Shown here: positions 24,145 through 34,304 of the stretch, one piece after another | Numbering within the stretch: the first letter of the stretch is position 1 | Layout of the letters: every line of letters starts with the position of its first letter | NCBI GenBank assembly: GCA_021432605.1 | Contig: MU271147.1 | Coordinates: 2,604,001 to 2,668,000 of the forward strand | Reading direction: 5' to 3' | Length of the DNA stretch: 64,000 bases | From: Coniochaeta sp. PMI_546 | Taxonomy: Eukaryota > Ascomycota > Sordariomycetes > Coniochaetales > Coniochaetaceae | Translations under genes and position numbers: made by a program | Notes under the pieces: model-generated | What the model saw: only the letters and a program-made list of their open reading frames with translations | Database searches by the model: none | Told to the model about the DNA's origin: nothing

Positions 24145-24997
24145 GTCACAGTGGCTGAAGCATATTCCTGTCTTGCATGCTGAACGGTGCCTGCGTGTTT
24201 CTTACTTTACAATCTCTTGTAATTTCTGTTTGTAATAAACGGCAAGGCTTCTTTTCGCGGGCTAAGGAAATCGAAGCGCCCACACGAGGGACTGCTTGGC
24301 GGATGGCACCTATGTATATTAATAGCCAAAGGGTGATTTTCCGGCTGGGCAAAGGCACATACGGGAGTGTCGAGATTTGCATGGGCAGGAGTTTGGACAG
24401 ACAGGCAAAATCAACTTCCTTATCGGGCTCTAACACGACAGTAGCTGGGGCTGATGTCTAGGTTCAAATCGTCGTTCCAGCACGTTGCGGAACTGAGGGA
24501 TTGGAACATCCGTATCCATCAGTATAGACCTACGCAGCAGGATTTCGTATGTTAGCATGGTATCTGAATAAGTACTGCCTTCATGAAGCTCTTTTCGTAT
24601 AATACATAACCCGGGATAGAGATCTCCCAATTCCATGCATTGGACGATCAAATGAACCGACCACAAGACAATGAAACGACAAAACGATCATATGACTACT
24701 GAGATGTCGAATCTTTATACCCTGTGGTCCCAGGAGGGAAGTTCAAGGTGCTCTGTAGGACATTGTCACAAGACTTAGGCTCCGTGACACTACCACATTC
24801 GCATTGCAGCCTCGCCATTCCAAGCGTGGCCTCAGCCCTGTGGAACCCCACCAACAAGGCTGAAGCCAATTGAACTTTCTCTGCTTCAACGCCAATGCCC
24901 ACCAACATTCGAACCTCATTTCTCACCCACCGCCGCCTGTAGTCAATTTCGCCAAGCTAAATCTCTCCTCCTGGGCCGACCAGCCCCTTCAACAGCC
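24145..24997. other. Intergenic between gdt1 and rrp43
   Basis: About 850 bp holding only short frames. It begins with the gdt1 3' UTR (AATAAA-like TAATAAACGG near 24232) and ends in a pyrimidine-rich leader before rrp43. Confidence 0.5.
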
Positions 24998-26023
24998 ATG
25001 GCTGCCTCCCTGACCTTCCCCCGCACAACCTTCGCTAAGCTCTCGCCACAACCCTTCCTCCTCGCCAACCTCAATCCAGCCGACCCCTCCATCCCGTCCA
25101 CCCGCACAAACGGCCGCGCACCGCACCAGCCCCGCGTCCCGCGGATCTCGACATCATCACTATCCCACGCACACGGGAGCGCCGTGGTTAGGACCGGCGA
25201 CACGACCGTCATCTGCGGCGTGCGCGGCGAGATCCTGCCCGTCACATCCATCCCGCAATACAGACCCAGGACCGCAGGCGAACCTGCGACTGGACGGGGC
25301 GAACTGAAGGATTACGATCTGCTTGTCCCGAATATCGAGCTGGCAACCGGATGCGCGCCGCAGCTTTTACCCGGGGGCCCGCCTACTACACTCGCGCAGA
25401 CGCTGAGTACGCGGGTCTACGAGCTTGTCCATTCTTGCGGGCTGGTTGATGTAGAGGAGCTGAAGATCTGGCACCGGCCGCAGGACGAGGAGGGTGACGA
25501 GAAGATGGAGGGACAAGACGAGGAGGTTGAGGGGACGAATAACCAGCCCGAGCTGAAGGCTTACTGGACGCTTTACATCGACCTGCTCTTTGTGTCGCTG
25601 GACGGGAACCCGTTTGACGCGGCCTGGGCGGCGGTCGTGGCCGCGCTGCGGGATACGAAGCTGCCGGTTGCAAGGTGGGATGTCGACCGCGACATGGCGG
25701 TGTGCGCGAGGAATGCGAAGATGGGGCTTAGCGTTTCCGGACTGCCGATTGCGTGCAGTGCGGCGGTGTTTCTGGAGAAGGATCAGGGGCTGCATCTCGG
25801 CGCCGAGGGAAAGCATTGGGTGCTGCTTGACCCGGATCGATTGGAGGATGATATCTGTCAGGAGAGCGTTACGGTAGTTGTCGACAGGAGTTCTGGGCAG
25901 ACGAGAGTGAGGAGTCTGGAGAAGAAGGGAGGCACTGTTGTCGGGCCGGAGTTGATGAGGGAGATTGTTGGTATGGCTGAGAACCGGTGGGAAGAGTTCA
26001 AGAAGGCTATGCCTACAAGGTGA
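24998..26023 (+). CDS. rrp43: Exosome complex subunit Rrp43 (RNase PH-like), 341 residues
   Basis: A single exon. The N-terminus (SPQPFLLANLNPADPSIPST and TNGRAPHQPRVPRISTSSLS) and the core (GSAVVRTGDTTVICGVRGEI, LVPNIELATGCAP, LAQTLSTRVYELVHSCGLVD, YIDLLFVSLDGNPFDAAWAA) match the RNase PH fold of the archaeal Rrp42/eukaryotic Rrp43 group. It is a structural ring subunit of the nuclear and cytoplasmic RNA exosome, which degrades and processes RNA 3' ends; ring members of this type are not themselves catalytic in fungi. An acidic insert (DEEGDEKMEGQDEEVEGT, about residues 164-182) interrupts the fold at a loop and seems lineage-specific. The start ATG is followed by family-like sequence at once, so I keep it. 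Confidence 0.9.
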   Translation: MAASLTFPRTTFAKLSPQPFLLANLNPADPSIPSTRTNGRAPHQPRVPRISTSSLSHAHGSAVVRTGDTTVICGVRGEILPVTSIPQYRPRTAGEPATGRGELKDYDLLVPNIELATGCAPQLLPGGPPTTLAQTLSTRVYELVHSCGLVDVEELKIWHRPQDEEGDEKMEGQDEEVEGTNNQPELKAYWTLYIDLLFVSLDGNPFDAAWAAVVAALRDTKLPVARWDVDRDMAVCARNAKMGLSVSGLPIACSAAVFLEKDQGLHLGAEGKHWVLLDPDRLEDDICQESVTVVVDRSSGQTRVRSLEKKGGTVVGPELMREIVGMAENRWEEFKKAMPTR

Positions 26024-26629
26024 TTGTCACGAAAATGAGGACAGGCATTGTAGACAAAAGTTGGGGAGTTGCTTAGATTGATACCCGGGCAAATACAAGT
26101 CACTGTACAACACTACGAGTCACAATTGTCTTCCTATCATTGAGTTTGAACATAGCAGATAGAACCTTGGGTGGGCAACACTTCTCAATCACAGTATATC
26201 CCGAAAGGCCTCGAAAGAAAAAGAATGTCTCGACACTTCGACCCGCCCTCACAGGTTGTGATTCTAAGGCAGGAGATACGGGAGGAGAATAGATCGATCT
26301 GCCGCTCAACTTTGAATCACCTACTGAAAGGCAATCCCGGTCCACAAAGGCTGTCGGGTGCAAGCAGCAGATCACGTACCTTGTTGAGCGGATGGTTGAG
26401 AAGAGGAAAAAGTCGAGAATCTTTTTTGCAAACACAGATGATAGCTGCAACAAGGTGGGGCATCCCAATATCGGGGTATTATTCTTTTACCGAGCTGTCC
26501 AGGAGCACGCTAATTAATTTTCGACATTCATCGTCCATAAATTCTGCTCCCCTCCAGACTCTCCTCCTCTTCGCACAACTGCTTCTGATCAAGACTGTCA
26601 CAACTGACGTCGCTGCCACTGAACACAAG
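26024..26629. other. Intergenic upstream of mrs6
   Basis: About 600 bp with no convincing gene; a 178-codon frame overlaps the mrs6 start and its first intron and is treated as chance. The region should contain the mrs6 promoter. Confidence 0.5.
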
Positions 26630-28425
26630 ATGGAGTCTCTCAGTGACACCGTCTGGGACGTGGTCATCTGCGGCACCGGCTTGCAACAGTCTCTGCTTGC
26701 GCTGTAAGCCTTGTCCCTCGTCCCGTCGGTGCTCACGTCACATCTTGCACCATTTCTGACTGATCCAGGACTAACCTCCAATGAAGATCTCTGTCACGTT
26801 CTGGAAAGAAGATCCTACATATCGACCCCAAAGAGTACTATGGCGGTCCGGATGCAGCGTTCAGCCTGCAAGAAGCGGAGAGATGGCAAGCTGAGCAGAC
26901 CTCGTCCTCGGCTGCTAGCTCCTCCGTCTTCAGCTCAGCCAGCATATCGCATCCATCCGAGCGAGCCGGCCTCTCCTCGTCGCGATCCTACTCCCTCGCC
27001 CTCTCCCCTCAGATAATACACACCAGCTCTGCCCTCATCTCCCAGCTTGTTTCTTCCCGAGCATACCGACAGATCGAGTTCCTCGCCGTCGGCTCTTTCT
27101 TCATCTTCAAGCCATCACCAAACCCCTCATCTCAGACTCTACCAAGCTTGAGCCGGATACCTTCCACGCGAGAGGATGTGTTCTCGGACACAGCAATAAC
27201 TGCCCGCGCCAAGCGGTCGCTGATGAAGTTTCTGAAGTTCGTGCTCGACTACAGCAGTGCGCCCAACAGCGAGGTCTGGCAGCCGCGAGCCAGTGAGCCG
27301 CTCAGCTCGTTCCTGGCTGAGCAGTTCAACCTCGATCCTGAGCTACAGGCATATGTCCTGGCGCTGACGTTGTCGCTGGATGGGCGCATCACCACAGAGG
27401 ATGGGCTTGCGACCATCCATCGACATCTGACCTCCATGGGCGTGTTCGGCCCTGGCTTTGCGGCTATCTACCCCAAGTGGGGTGGCACGAGCGAGATCGC
27501 TCAGGTGGCTTGCCGGGCGGGCGCTGTCGGTGGCGGCATATACATGCTTGGCACCGGTATACAGACAGTTGCTGAGCGTTCTGGAGGCTCGGATGAGCTT
27601 GTCGAGATACAGCTGACGAATGGTACTCCGGTCAAGACCAAGCTGCTGGTCCGTGGTGGTGAGGAGAGGGTGGCCGACGATGGACAGGAGATCAGCAGGC
27701 TCGTCGCCATTGTCGCATCGCCTCTCACCTCTCTATTTGAGGTCGTCGTGGAGGGAGCTCCGGCCCCTGCTGTGGCTGTCATTGCTTTTCCTCCGGGATC
27801 TGTAATTACAGGGGACGGATCGACCTCTGAGTATCCGATCTATGCATTCGCCCACTCTAGCAGTACTGGCGAATGCCCTTCTGGACAAAGTGAGTAACAT
27901 CTTTTCTCTTGCGCCCCAATGCCCCCGAGTGACATGATGATCCAAATCTTGAATACTTATCTACATTGTCTGAGCCATGTGCCTTGACGATAACAACCTC
28001 TGACAGTCTGATTTACTCATATACAACCTTTACTTGTCTTGCAACTCTTTTGTTTGAGTACGCTGAAGCTAACAGACACGTCAGGTGTACTTTACTTTAC
28101 AATGCTTGCCTCCCGCACATCCAAGGCTCTCCTGCATTCCGCTCTAGACTCGCTGCTGTCTGCCTTGCGCGATGGCGACGGGGCACCCAAGTGCCTATAC
28201 CAGCTCTACTACCAGCAATCACGGGGACTGGCAGCCATGAAGACGGATGGAAACACCCTACATCTTCCAGCGCCTTCTCTGAGCTTAGCTTTTGATGACT
28301 CGACACTCGAATCGGTCCGGGAGGCCTGGAAGGTCGTCATGGGTCCGGCAGCGGGAGACTCTGAGACGGAGTACATGGTCTTTGCCGATAGAGAGCCGGC
28401 TGACGATTACGATGACGAAGACTGA
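26630..28425 (+). CDS. mrs6: Rab escort protein (Mrs6/REP, GDI superfamily), 505 residues
   Basis: Three exons: 26630-26703, 26787-27889 and 28085-28425. Exon 1 encodes WDVVICGTGLQQSLLAL, the FAD-like nucleotide-binding start of the GDI/REP fold. The spliced second exon continues with SGKKILHIDPKEYYGGPDAA, a hallmark of the family. Further family segments are FKFVLDYSS-like and FGPGFAAIYPKWGGTSEIAQ with CRAGAVGGGIYMLG. The protein presents newly made Rab GTPases to geranylgeranyl transferase II, so it is essential for vesicle transport. The second intron is unusually long for this window (195 nt), but its junction restores AGT/GTA codons and the family-like SVLYFTMLASRTSKALL. The C-terminus ends in an acidic DDYDDED. 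Confidence 0.92.
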
Positions 28426-28886
28426 CAATGGTCTTCTTCACAGCGGTAAGGAATTCTGCTTGTATCAGGATATATACTGGTTGGACACGGCGTTAGTAGC
28501 GATGCCGTTTGGAGCAGGGCGTTGGAGGCTGCACATGCTTACTCGTAGTTTTGAATCCCATCCATGACCTTTGTCTCCTGAGTCTTATATGAATACCTTG
28601 AGGTTTCATTTCGTGGAGCTAATGTGTGTATCTTGAACTAGTAAACCCTAATACCCGGCAGCCAATGTGCTTTCCCTCTAAGACATGTGTTGCTGTCGGC
28701 GCTTCCGTTTTCTGAGTGTTTGGCCTCGCCGCAAAACCTAAAGGGGCACAAGTGGGACCTATTATTTGGAGATCCGAAGTCACATCAACTTCAACTTGGC
28801 AATATCTCCAGAACATCACACTCTCAAAACATCACGCTCCTAACCTTACCAACTATTACTATACGTCAACCAAGCTGATCATCGAT
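28426..28886. other. Intergenic between mrs6 and the exonuclease gene
   Basis: About 460 bp; the exonuclease frame is open upstream to 28716, but that extension lacks protein character, so it is taken as 5' UTR. Confidence 0.45.
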
Positions 28887-30059
28887 ATGGCTTCCGAAGG
28901 GCATCCTTCCTTTACAAAAACGGACGAGGCCCGCGAGTTTTGGAAAGACAAACGGATCAAAGATGTCGACACCATCCGCGTACAGCCTTCGACATTCACA
29001 TATGTTGCGCTGGACTGCGAAGGCCAAGAAGGATACGGCGACGGCGTCACCTCGATAGGTCTAGCTCTCTTACCATCCACCTATCCCCCAGAAATCTTCC
29101 AGGCATGGCCCTGGCGCGACGTCAACCTCGATAACATCGTGCTCTCCTACAACATCAGGTCGCTCAGTCTACAAATCCAGGGGCGACATCGAGGAAGGGT
29201 AGCCGAGCCGTTTCGATATGGAGATGTTGACTCTGTCCCGCGTCTTGAACTTGAGCACTACATCTGTCAATATGTTGAAGCCGCAAAGCAACAGGAGCAG
29301 AAGTCGTTGATCTTGGTTGTATGGGGTATCGAGAACGAGATGAGAGCTATAGTGAGCCTCTTTCCAGGACTCCTTTCTATCTTGGACGGCTGGATAGACC
29401 TGGCAGATATCACCTCTTACATGAGTGGAATCCGGACTAAAGCGAAGAGATCCCTAAGAGACACCCTGCTTACTTTTGGGTTGGAGAAGAACTATTCTGT
29501 TCAGACTTCTTGCCCGCACGATCCTGGAATGGATGCCACTCGTACGACTGCTGCCCTAGCCGGCTTGGTAGTATGTCCCATGCGCGAACTTGTGATTCCA
29601 AACTGGACGCTACAAGAGAAGGAATCTCGAAGGCAAAAGCATAAACGGCCGTCGAGGGACATATATCCTTATGCAATACGGATATGTACCCAGGACGGCT
29701 CGCCATTACCAAAAGCCATCAGCAGTCCGCTTAAGCTGGAGGAGTTCGTTAAGATACAGTTCGCAAGTCCAACAGCGGTTGCCGTCTGCCCCCCTGGCAG
29801 ACCAGACAGGCAAAAGACGCAAAAGACGCATGGATGGATATGTTTTGATAGCGTCGAAGCCATGGAATGTCTTGTCCAACGATTGAACGGTTGCGAAGTC
29901 GACGGGGTCGGTCTATCTCTTTGCATATCAGGACCACCAAATCTATCGCCTCAGGTTGATCAACCCCAGCCTGCGGGACCGCACGATTCGAGCCTGCGAG
30001 ATGGCCCAAACTTGGGGGGTGCGAGGCCTAGGGCACCTCAACGGCGCTTAGCTGTCTAA
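28887..30059 (+). CDS. DEDDh exonuclease-like protein (Gfd2/YDR514C-like, possible QIP relative), 390 residues
   Basis: A single exon. The exonuclease motifs are visible: motif I DxE at residues 43-45 (YVALDCEGQE); a middle acidic element (VWGIENEMRA, then GWIDLADITS); and motif III H-x4-D at residues 211-216 (HDPGMDATRT). This order marks the DEDDh class and the arrangement recalls fungal Gfd2/YDR514C-like proteins, a group that includes the Neurospora Argonaute-interacting nuclease QIP. The second half (about 270-360) has the shape of an RNA-recognition-type fold (YPYAIRICTQ ... HGWICFDSVEAMECLVQRLN), by eye only. The frame is open upstream to 28716, but MASEGHPSF at 28887 is the better start because the extension is junk-like. 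RNA 3'-5' exonuclease activity is inferred. It lies tail-to-tail with rec8. Confidence 0.75.
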   Translation: MASEGHPSFTKTDEAREFWKDKRIKDVDTIRVQPSTFTYVALDCEGQEGYGDGVTSIGLALLPSTYPPEIFQAWPWRDVNLDNIVLSYNIRSLSLQIQGRHRGRVAEPFRYGDVDSVPRLELEHYICQYVEAAKQQEQKSLILVVWGIENEMRAIVSLFPGLLSILDGWIDLADITSYMSGIRTKAKRSLRDTLLTFGLEKNYSVQTSCPHDPGMDATRTTAALAGLVVCPMRELVIPNWTLQEKESRRQKHKRPSRDIYPYAIRICTQDGSPLPKAISSPLKLEEFVKIQFASPTAVAVCPPGRPDRQKTQKTHGWICFDSVEAMECLVQRLNGCEVDGVGLSLCISGPPNLSPQVDQPQPAGPHDSSLRDGPNLGGARPRAPQRRLAV

Positions 30060-30334
30060 GTTCTCTCACGGCCCCGTTGATTCAGAATGCCCCAGTGTTG
30101 GATATCAAGGAAGGAAGTCAAGCCTGCCTCCTATGCTAGAGGTCGATGTAAACAACCAGGCGAAGTGGGAGGTGAAAGACGGGCAGAATGGTCAAAGTGA
30201 AGATTGAGACCTTTACATTTCCTCAAGCCGACTCGAAGAGGTCGGGACAGACTTTAGGTAACTGGAAACCTATGAAAGATGACGGTTCCTCACGATTGTT
30301 GCATATGAATCAGCACGTGTATGAGATAACTATT

Positions 30335-30437
30335 ACTAGTCGCTTTGAAACTCTTTCAAAGCGACTAGTCGATTGTTTACTACTTGCCTTTGTTAAGCGA
30401 CTGGTCGACAACAACGCGTTTGAGGAGCGACTACTCG
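30335..30437. repeat. 16 bp perfect inverted repeat plus three GCGACTnnTCG copies
   Basis: Arms ACTAGTCGCTTTGAAA (30335-30350) and TTTCAAAGCGACTAGT (30354-30369) are exact reverse complements with a CTC loop, forming a strong hairpin in either strand. The right arm begins a series of related motifs: GCGACTAGTCG (30361-30371), GCGACTGGTCG (30397-30407) and GCGACTACTCG (30427-30437), spaced 36 and 30 bp. The first contains the 10 bp palindrome CGACTAGTCG. The pattern is exact in the sequence; its role is unknown. Confidence 0.85.
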
Positions 30438-30467
30438 CTATCACTTTCAAAACAATATCCTCCGTGA

Positions 30468-30560
30468 GAGGCACAGTGGCGCAAATGGTTAGACGCGGTC
30501 GCCTGATATTAGTTAGCCAGTTTACTTAGAGAAGCTTCTCCCTTCGGGTTATGTGAGGTC
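30468..30560 (+). other. tRNA-like box A sequence, possible tRNA relic
   Basis: TGGCGCAAATGG (30477-30488) followed by TTAGACGC fits the internal Pol III promoter box A and D arm of tRNAs. A convincing anticodon stem, T arm or box B does not follow; instead there is a 12 bp palindrome GAGAAGCTTCTC (30529-30540) and a CCCTTCGGG hairpin-like element. It may be a tRNA pseudogene, a tRNA-derived short element or chance. Confidence 0.25.
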
Positions 30561-30826
30561 ATATCTCTATGTGTCCATATCGACCTGCGTCTCGACACAA
30601 TAGGAGAAATGAACCCGAAATCAACGCAGAAAATGGCCTTCAGCCGCAATGTAATGACCCAGTATATGCATCCCAATCAGCCATGAATATGCAATGTGTG
30701 TACCGTCCCACGATACCACTGTGTAGCCTCTTTGCCCTCGACATGTGGCCCTGAACCTTCGAATGTCTTGTGATAGCCGCCTCTATCCTGCCCTCAAGCG
30801 ATGTTGACTGAACCCCGCTGGCTCCC

Positions 30827-33015
30827 TCAAACAACAACAGCGCCCTCGTCGAAAACACCTTCCTCGCTCGCCAGGATACCCAGACGAATCGTTCCGAAGC
30901 GAACCTCCAGCGGATCCTCCTGCTCCACCTTGATCATACTGCGCGTCGCAAGCGTGAGAACATGGAAGAATGCCTGAGTGACGACGACCTTGTTCGTATC
31001 CCGCGGCTCGAAGAGATGGTCAAACTCCACCCAGCGGCGTCCATCATCCCCCGTCTCGCCTTTCGTCGCAGCGATACCCTCGACGAACCCCAAAAAGTTG
31101 CGTCCTTCCTGATCGAGAGCAGCCTGCATCAGCTGCGAGGTGCCGGCCTGCTCATCCTCTCCAGAAACGGACAGGGGATAGCCTGGCGGTCCTCCCAAGC
31201 CGTCAGACCCAAAAGGCACGTCGTCGCTGAACCGTTCGATGGCGGGGAGACCCGAGCCGCGGCCGTGGAGCGGACTGGCGCTGACCTGGCGGGCGGAACC
31301 GGCGCCGGCCTTGACGCCGCTGCCGTGGGCGGAGGAGCCGGCGATCGTCGATCCCGGCCGGTTCCAGGGCGCCGAGACCTCCGAGAGGGCGGAGCCGGGG
31401 GCGTCCCTGCCGAGTTCCGTGTCGGGTTCGAACATGGTCAGCATGATGTCGTCGTCGTCGTCGTGTATCTGGGCTTCTTGCTCTTGAGCGGCTCGACCGG
31501 CTTGCGGGGTGTCGTCTAGGCGTGCGCGGACGCGGCGCTCATTATCTTCGGGATCTGTGCCGAAGGCTTCGACGGATGTGCGACGGTGTCCACGTAGTCC
31601 TCCGGCTGGGGCGTCGAGGACGAAGCCTAGGATGGCGCGTTGGAGGCTGGCGCCGGCGAAGTGTTGGGCCAGCGGGTGGGTGAGGCCTGGGGCGAGTGTT
31701 GGCTGACCGACGCGAGAGATCCCGAATCCGAAAGTGAGATTGTAGGCGTTCTTGCGTGCTTGACCTTGGGTGGTTGGACGGCCTGCCCTGCGCGCCTCGT
31801 CGGAACGAGCGGCGTAGTTTCTCGTCCAGGCCGTGATTTGAGCCCGGCTAACCATAGTCTCCCTGTCGGGGCGGATCACGAGGCGTCGACGGTGTCTCGT
31901 GACTGGTGCGCCTGCGACTGAGCTGCTCTCCTGCAACTCCATGTCGTTGGAACGTCGCTGAGGAAATGCTTCGGCTTCTGGGAGGATGTCGTCACCCATA
32001 TCCATGATCATTTCGTCCGGCTCCGGGACAAATGGGGCAGGTGCGTTCTGCTGTGCGTCTGGAGCTGCGGGCTCCGAACGTAAGAGGGGAAGTTCTGGCA
32101 GTCGGGGCTCTTCGGCTAGGATGATGTTTCCCTCGTCGTCGATACGAATACCCCAGTCATCGTCCATTACAAGTCCGTCTTCTTCGTCGCCGCCGCCGAT
32201 GTTGCCCAGACCGCCGTCGCGTGGCTTCTGCGACGATATGCTGTCTCGGCCGAAAGGCATCTCCAGCTGGTGGAGGCCGCTATGGAAGCTGCCGCCCGGC
32301 GAAGCTGAGATATTGATGCCGCCGAAGGGCGAATGTTGGCCTCGAGACGAACCGTCTATAGTGTAGGGAGACATTTGCGACGACGTCTTCTGGGTGTTGC
32401 TCGTCTGGGCCACCATCACGCTTCCGTCGTCGTCAAGGCTGAAGTCTGGAAGTTGAAAGTTCAGCTCGAAAGCCGGGTCGTCCATGATGACGAGTTGGTC
32501 GCGCCTGCCTTCGGGTTAGAATACACAAAGCGGCAAACCAACCCTCGGATATATCTGGTCACTTACTTGGCTTTTCCGGCCTGTGGATCAATGCTGCTCG
32601 TCCCCCAGACCCGGAAGAAGGTCTGCATATGGGACTGGACCGTCTCCACGTCTGTGAGCATGTACGTGCACTGCTGCAGATACACGCGCGAGACACCGTA
32701 GAGGAGATTGCTCTGCAGGCGCAAGGCGATGGGCGCGCCGGGTTGGATAATGGTATCACATGCTCGCGGGATGTTGACGCCTTGGATGGCCTTCCGAGTG
32801 ATCTTGCGGGTGTTGGCTCTCGGACCAACGGTTGCCACCAGCCTGCCACGACGAGGAGTCAGCTGGCGCATCTTGAGCTGTGGTGGATGTGATCAGGGGT
32901 GCTTACCATATGGTTGCAACGCCATACTGGGCGCTGGTGAGAACTGCGATGACTGTCAGCCCAGATGTTCTGCCCGGGGCCGACGTGTTTGCTTACTCTC
33001 GTGGCTGTAGAACAT
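30827..33015 (-). CDS. rec8: Meiotic cohesin kleisin Rec8, 669 residues
   Basis: Four exons on the minus strand: 33015-32997, 32943-32907, 32842-32567 and 32504-30827. The first two are tiny (19 and 37 nt), but together they give the kleisin start MFYSHEILTSAQYGVATIW, which runs into LVATVGPRANTRKITRKAIQ and LRLQSNLLYGVSRVYLQQC, the SMC3-binding N-terminal domain of Rad21/Rec8. The middle is long, acidic and disordered, with separase-site-type Arg/Glu surroundings. The end (about 590-660) is the winged-helix SMC1-binding domain (FFHVLTLATRSMIKVEQEDP). The sequence fits Rec8 better than Rad21, so the role is sister-chromatid cohesion in meiosis. All three junctions keep the frame and lie on standard GT-AG sites. 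Confidence 0.9.
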
Positions 33016-34304
33016 CCTGCCTGAAGGTTCTTGTCACGTACCAAGCGCGTGTTCCTCTGATTATCTGGTGAATCTGATCATCAGGTGAATCTGATCACCA
33101 GGTGAATCTGATCATGTGGTGATCACCGTCTATGTGAGGAGGTCAAGCCCAAGATAACGGAGGAGATCCACCTGGAACACTTGACGATGACGCGCAACGC
33201 GGTTGCAGAAAATCGATGAGGTGACACAAACTGTCCGGAAAGAGGTTGTCGAGGAGGGGAACAACGCGTGCTGCCAGAGGACGCGTAAGGGGATGAGGTA
33301 TAAGGTGGTAATAAAGGTTGGTCGAACGGTGGTAACTTGTGGTGGTAACCTGAAGATGGGAGAAGATTTGAAGGATCCGAGAGGTCAAGTCAAGGTACAG
33401 AGACGCGTGAAGACGCGTTGAGGGACGCGGATCGAAAGGGGGAGCAGTCAAAGTGCAGGACACTGGACCTGTGAAGTCACCGTGACTTGGAAATGAGATT
33501 GATGTCCTCGGAGACGGAAGGACCGTCGTAGTTCAGGAGGGAAGGCACAACTTTCCCTGGCCCATGCAAATGCCTTTGGCCACTCGAAGCTACCTTGCCA
33601 GGTACCTCTTCTCAACTATATTTCATCTGGACCCTTCTTTGCGTTTCTATCACCGCACTCTCAACCTGGATCCGGATTTCCGTGAAGAACTCACAACAGG
33701 TGCAGGTATCATCTACCTTTTCATCCCGGCCATTTCGAGGTCACCATTGTTACCACGAGTCATCCAGACGGTAAGCATTGCACATCAACTAGACTCTCTG
33801 CTACGCCCATCATCAGACACACAGACACGAGGACCTCCGGTGTTGTGTAGTCAAGCTGATCCGTTCAGTCTTCGTCGTGTTCGCCTCTGTCTTGCAGATA
33901 TAGGCGACCTGTAGTCACCAATCACTTAGCAAAGGATGAATCGAAAGCCAGGACAGTAATCATAACCAAGCATGTTTTCAATCTACCCGAGAAATACTCA
34001 ACACCCAAATATGTAAATGGTATATCCAGTCTAAGAACGAACCCCCTCCTGTCATCCAGTCCAAACCAGACCATGATGATGCAAATGAAAACCAAAAGAA
34101 CCCCAAAAAAGCAGAAAACGCCAGCGAGGCTGACAAGACAACGTCAATGAACCAAAAGCACCTAACTCGAAGCGTTCCAGTTGGAAACGTTATGTACAAA
34201 ACATGACACTTTTCTGTGATAAGGAGGCAGAGTCATTAACAAGGAAAGATACAATCCCCGGCTTCAACCCTTCATTTTTCGTGCACGTGGAGGAAGTCGT
34301 ACGA
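33016..34304. other. Intergenic between rec8 and ags1 3' end
   Basis: About 1.3 kb. Apart from the 17 bp tandem repeat next to rec8 there are only short frames (up to 116 codons at 33564-33914) without protein character. It presumably holds the rec8 promoter and the ags1 3' UTR. Confidence 0.5.
33056..33123. repeat. Four-unit 17 bp tandem repeat upstream of rec8
   Basis: Units start at 33056, 33073, 33090 and 33107, each close to TCTGATCAYCAGGTGAA; the last diverges and ends in the palindrome GGTGATCACC (33118-33127). Units 2 and 3 contain an E-box-like CAGGTG and half-palindromic TCACC-A-GGTGA. The array begins about 40 bp upstream of the rec8 start codon, so it lies in the 5' UTR or core promoter. 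Confidence 0.9.

Larger units (their letters stand above)
30060..30826. other. Convergent intergenic region with hairpin and motif repeats
   Basis: Lies between the exonuclease gene (+) and rec8 (-), so it contains both 3' ends rather than promoters. It carries the perfect inverted repeat, the reiterated GCGACT..TCG motif and the tRNA-like box A listed separately. No protein-coding frame looks real. Confidence 0.55.

Noticed and set aside
28716-28886. Upstream in-frame extension of the exonuclease gene
   Set aside because: The extra 57 residues look like untranslated leader; MASEGHPSF is a better start.
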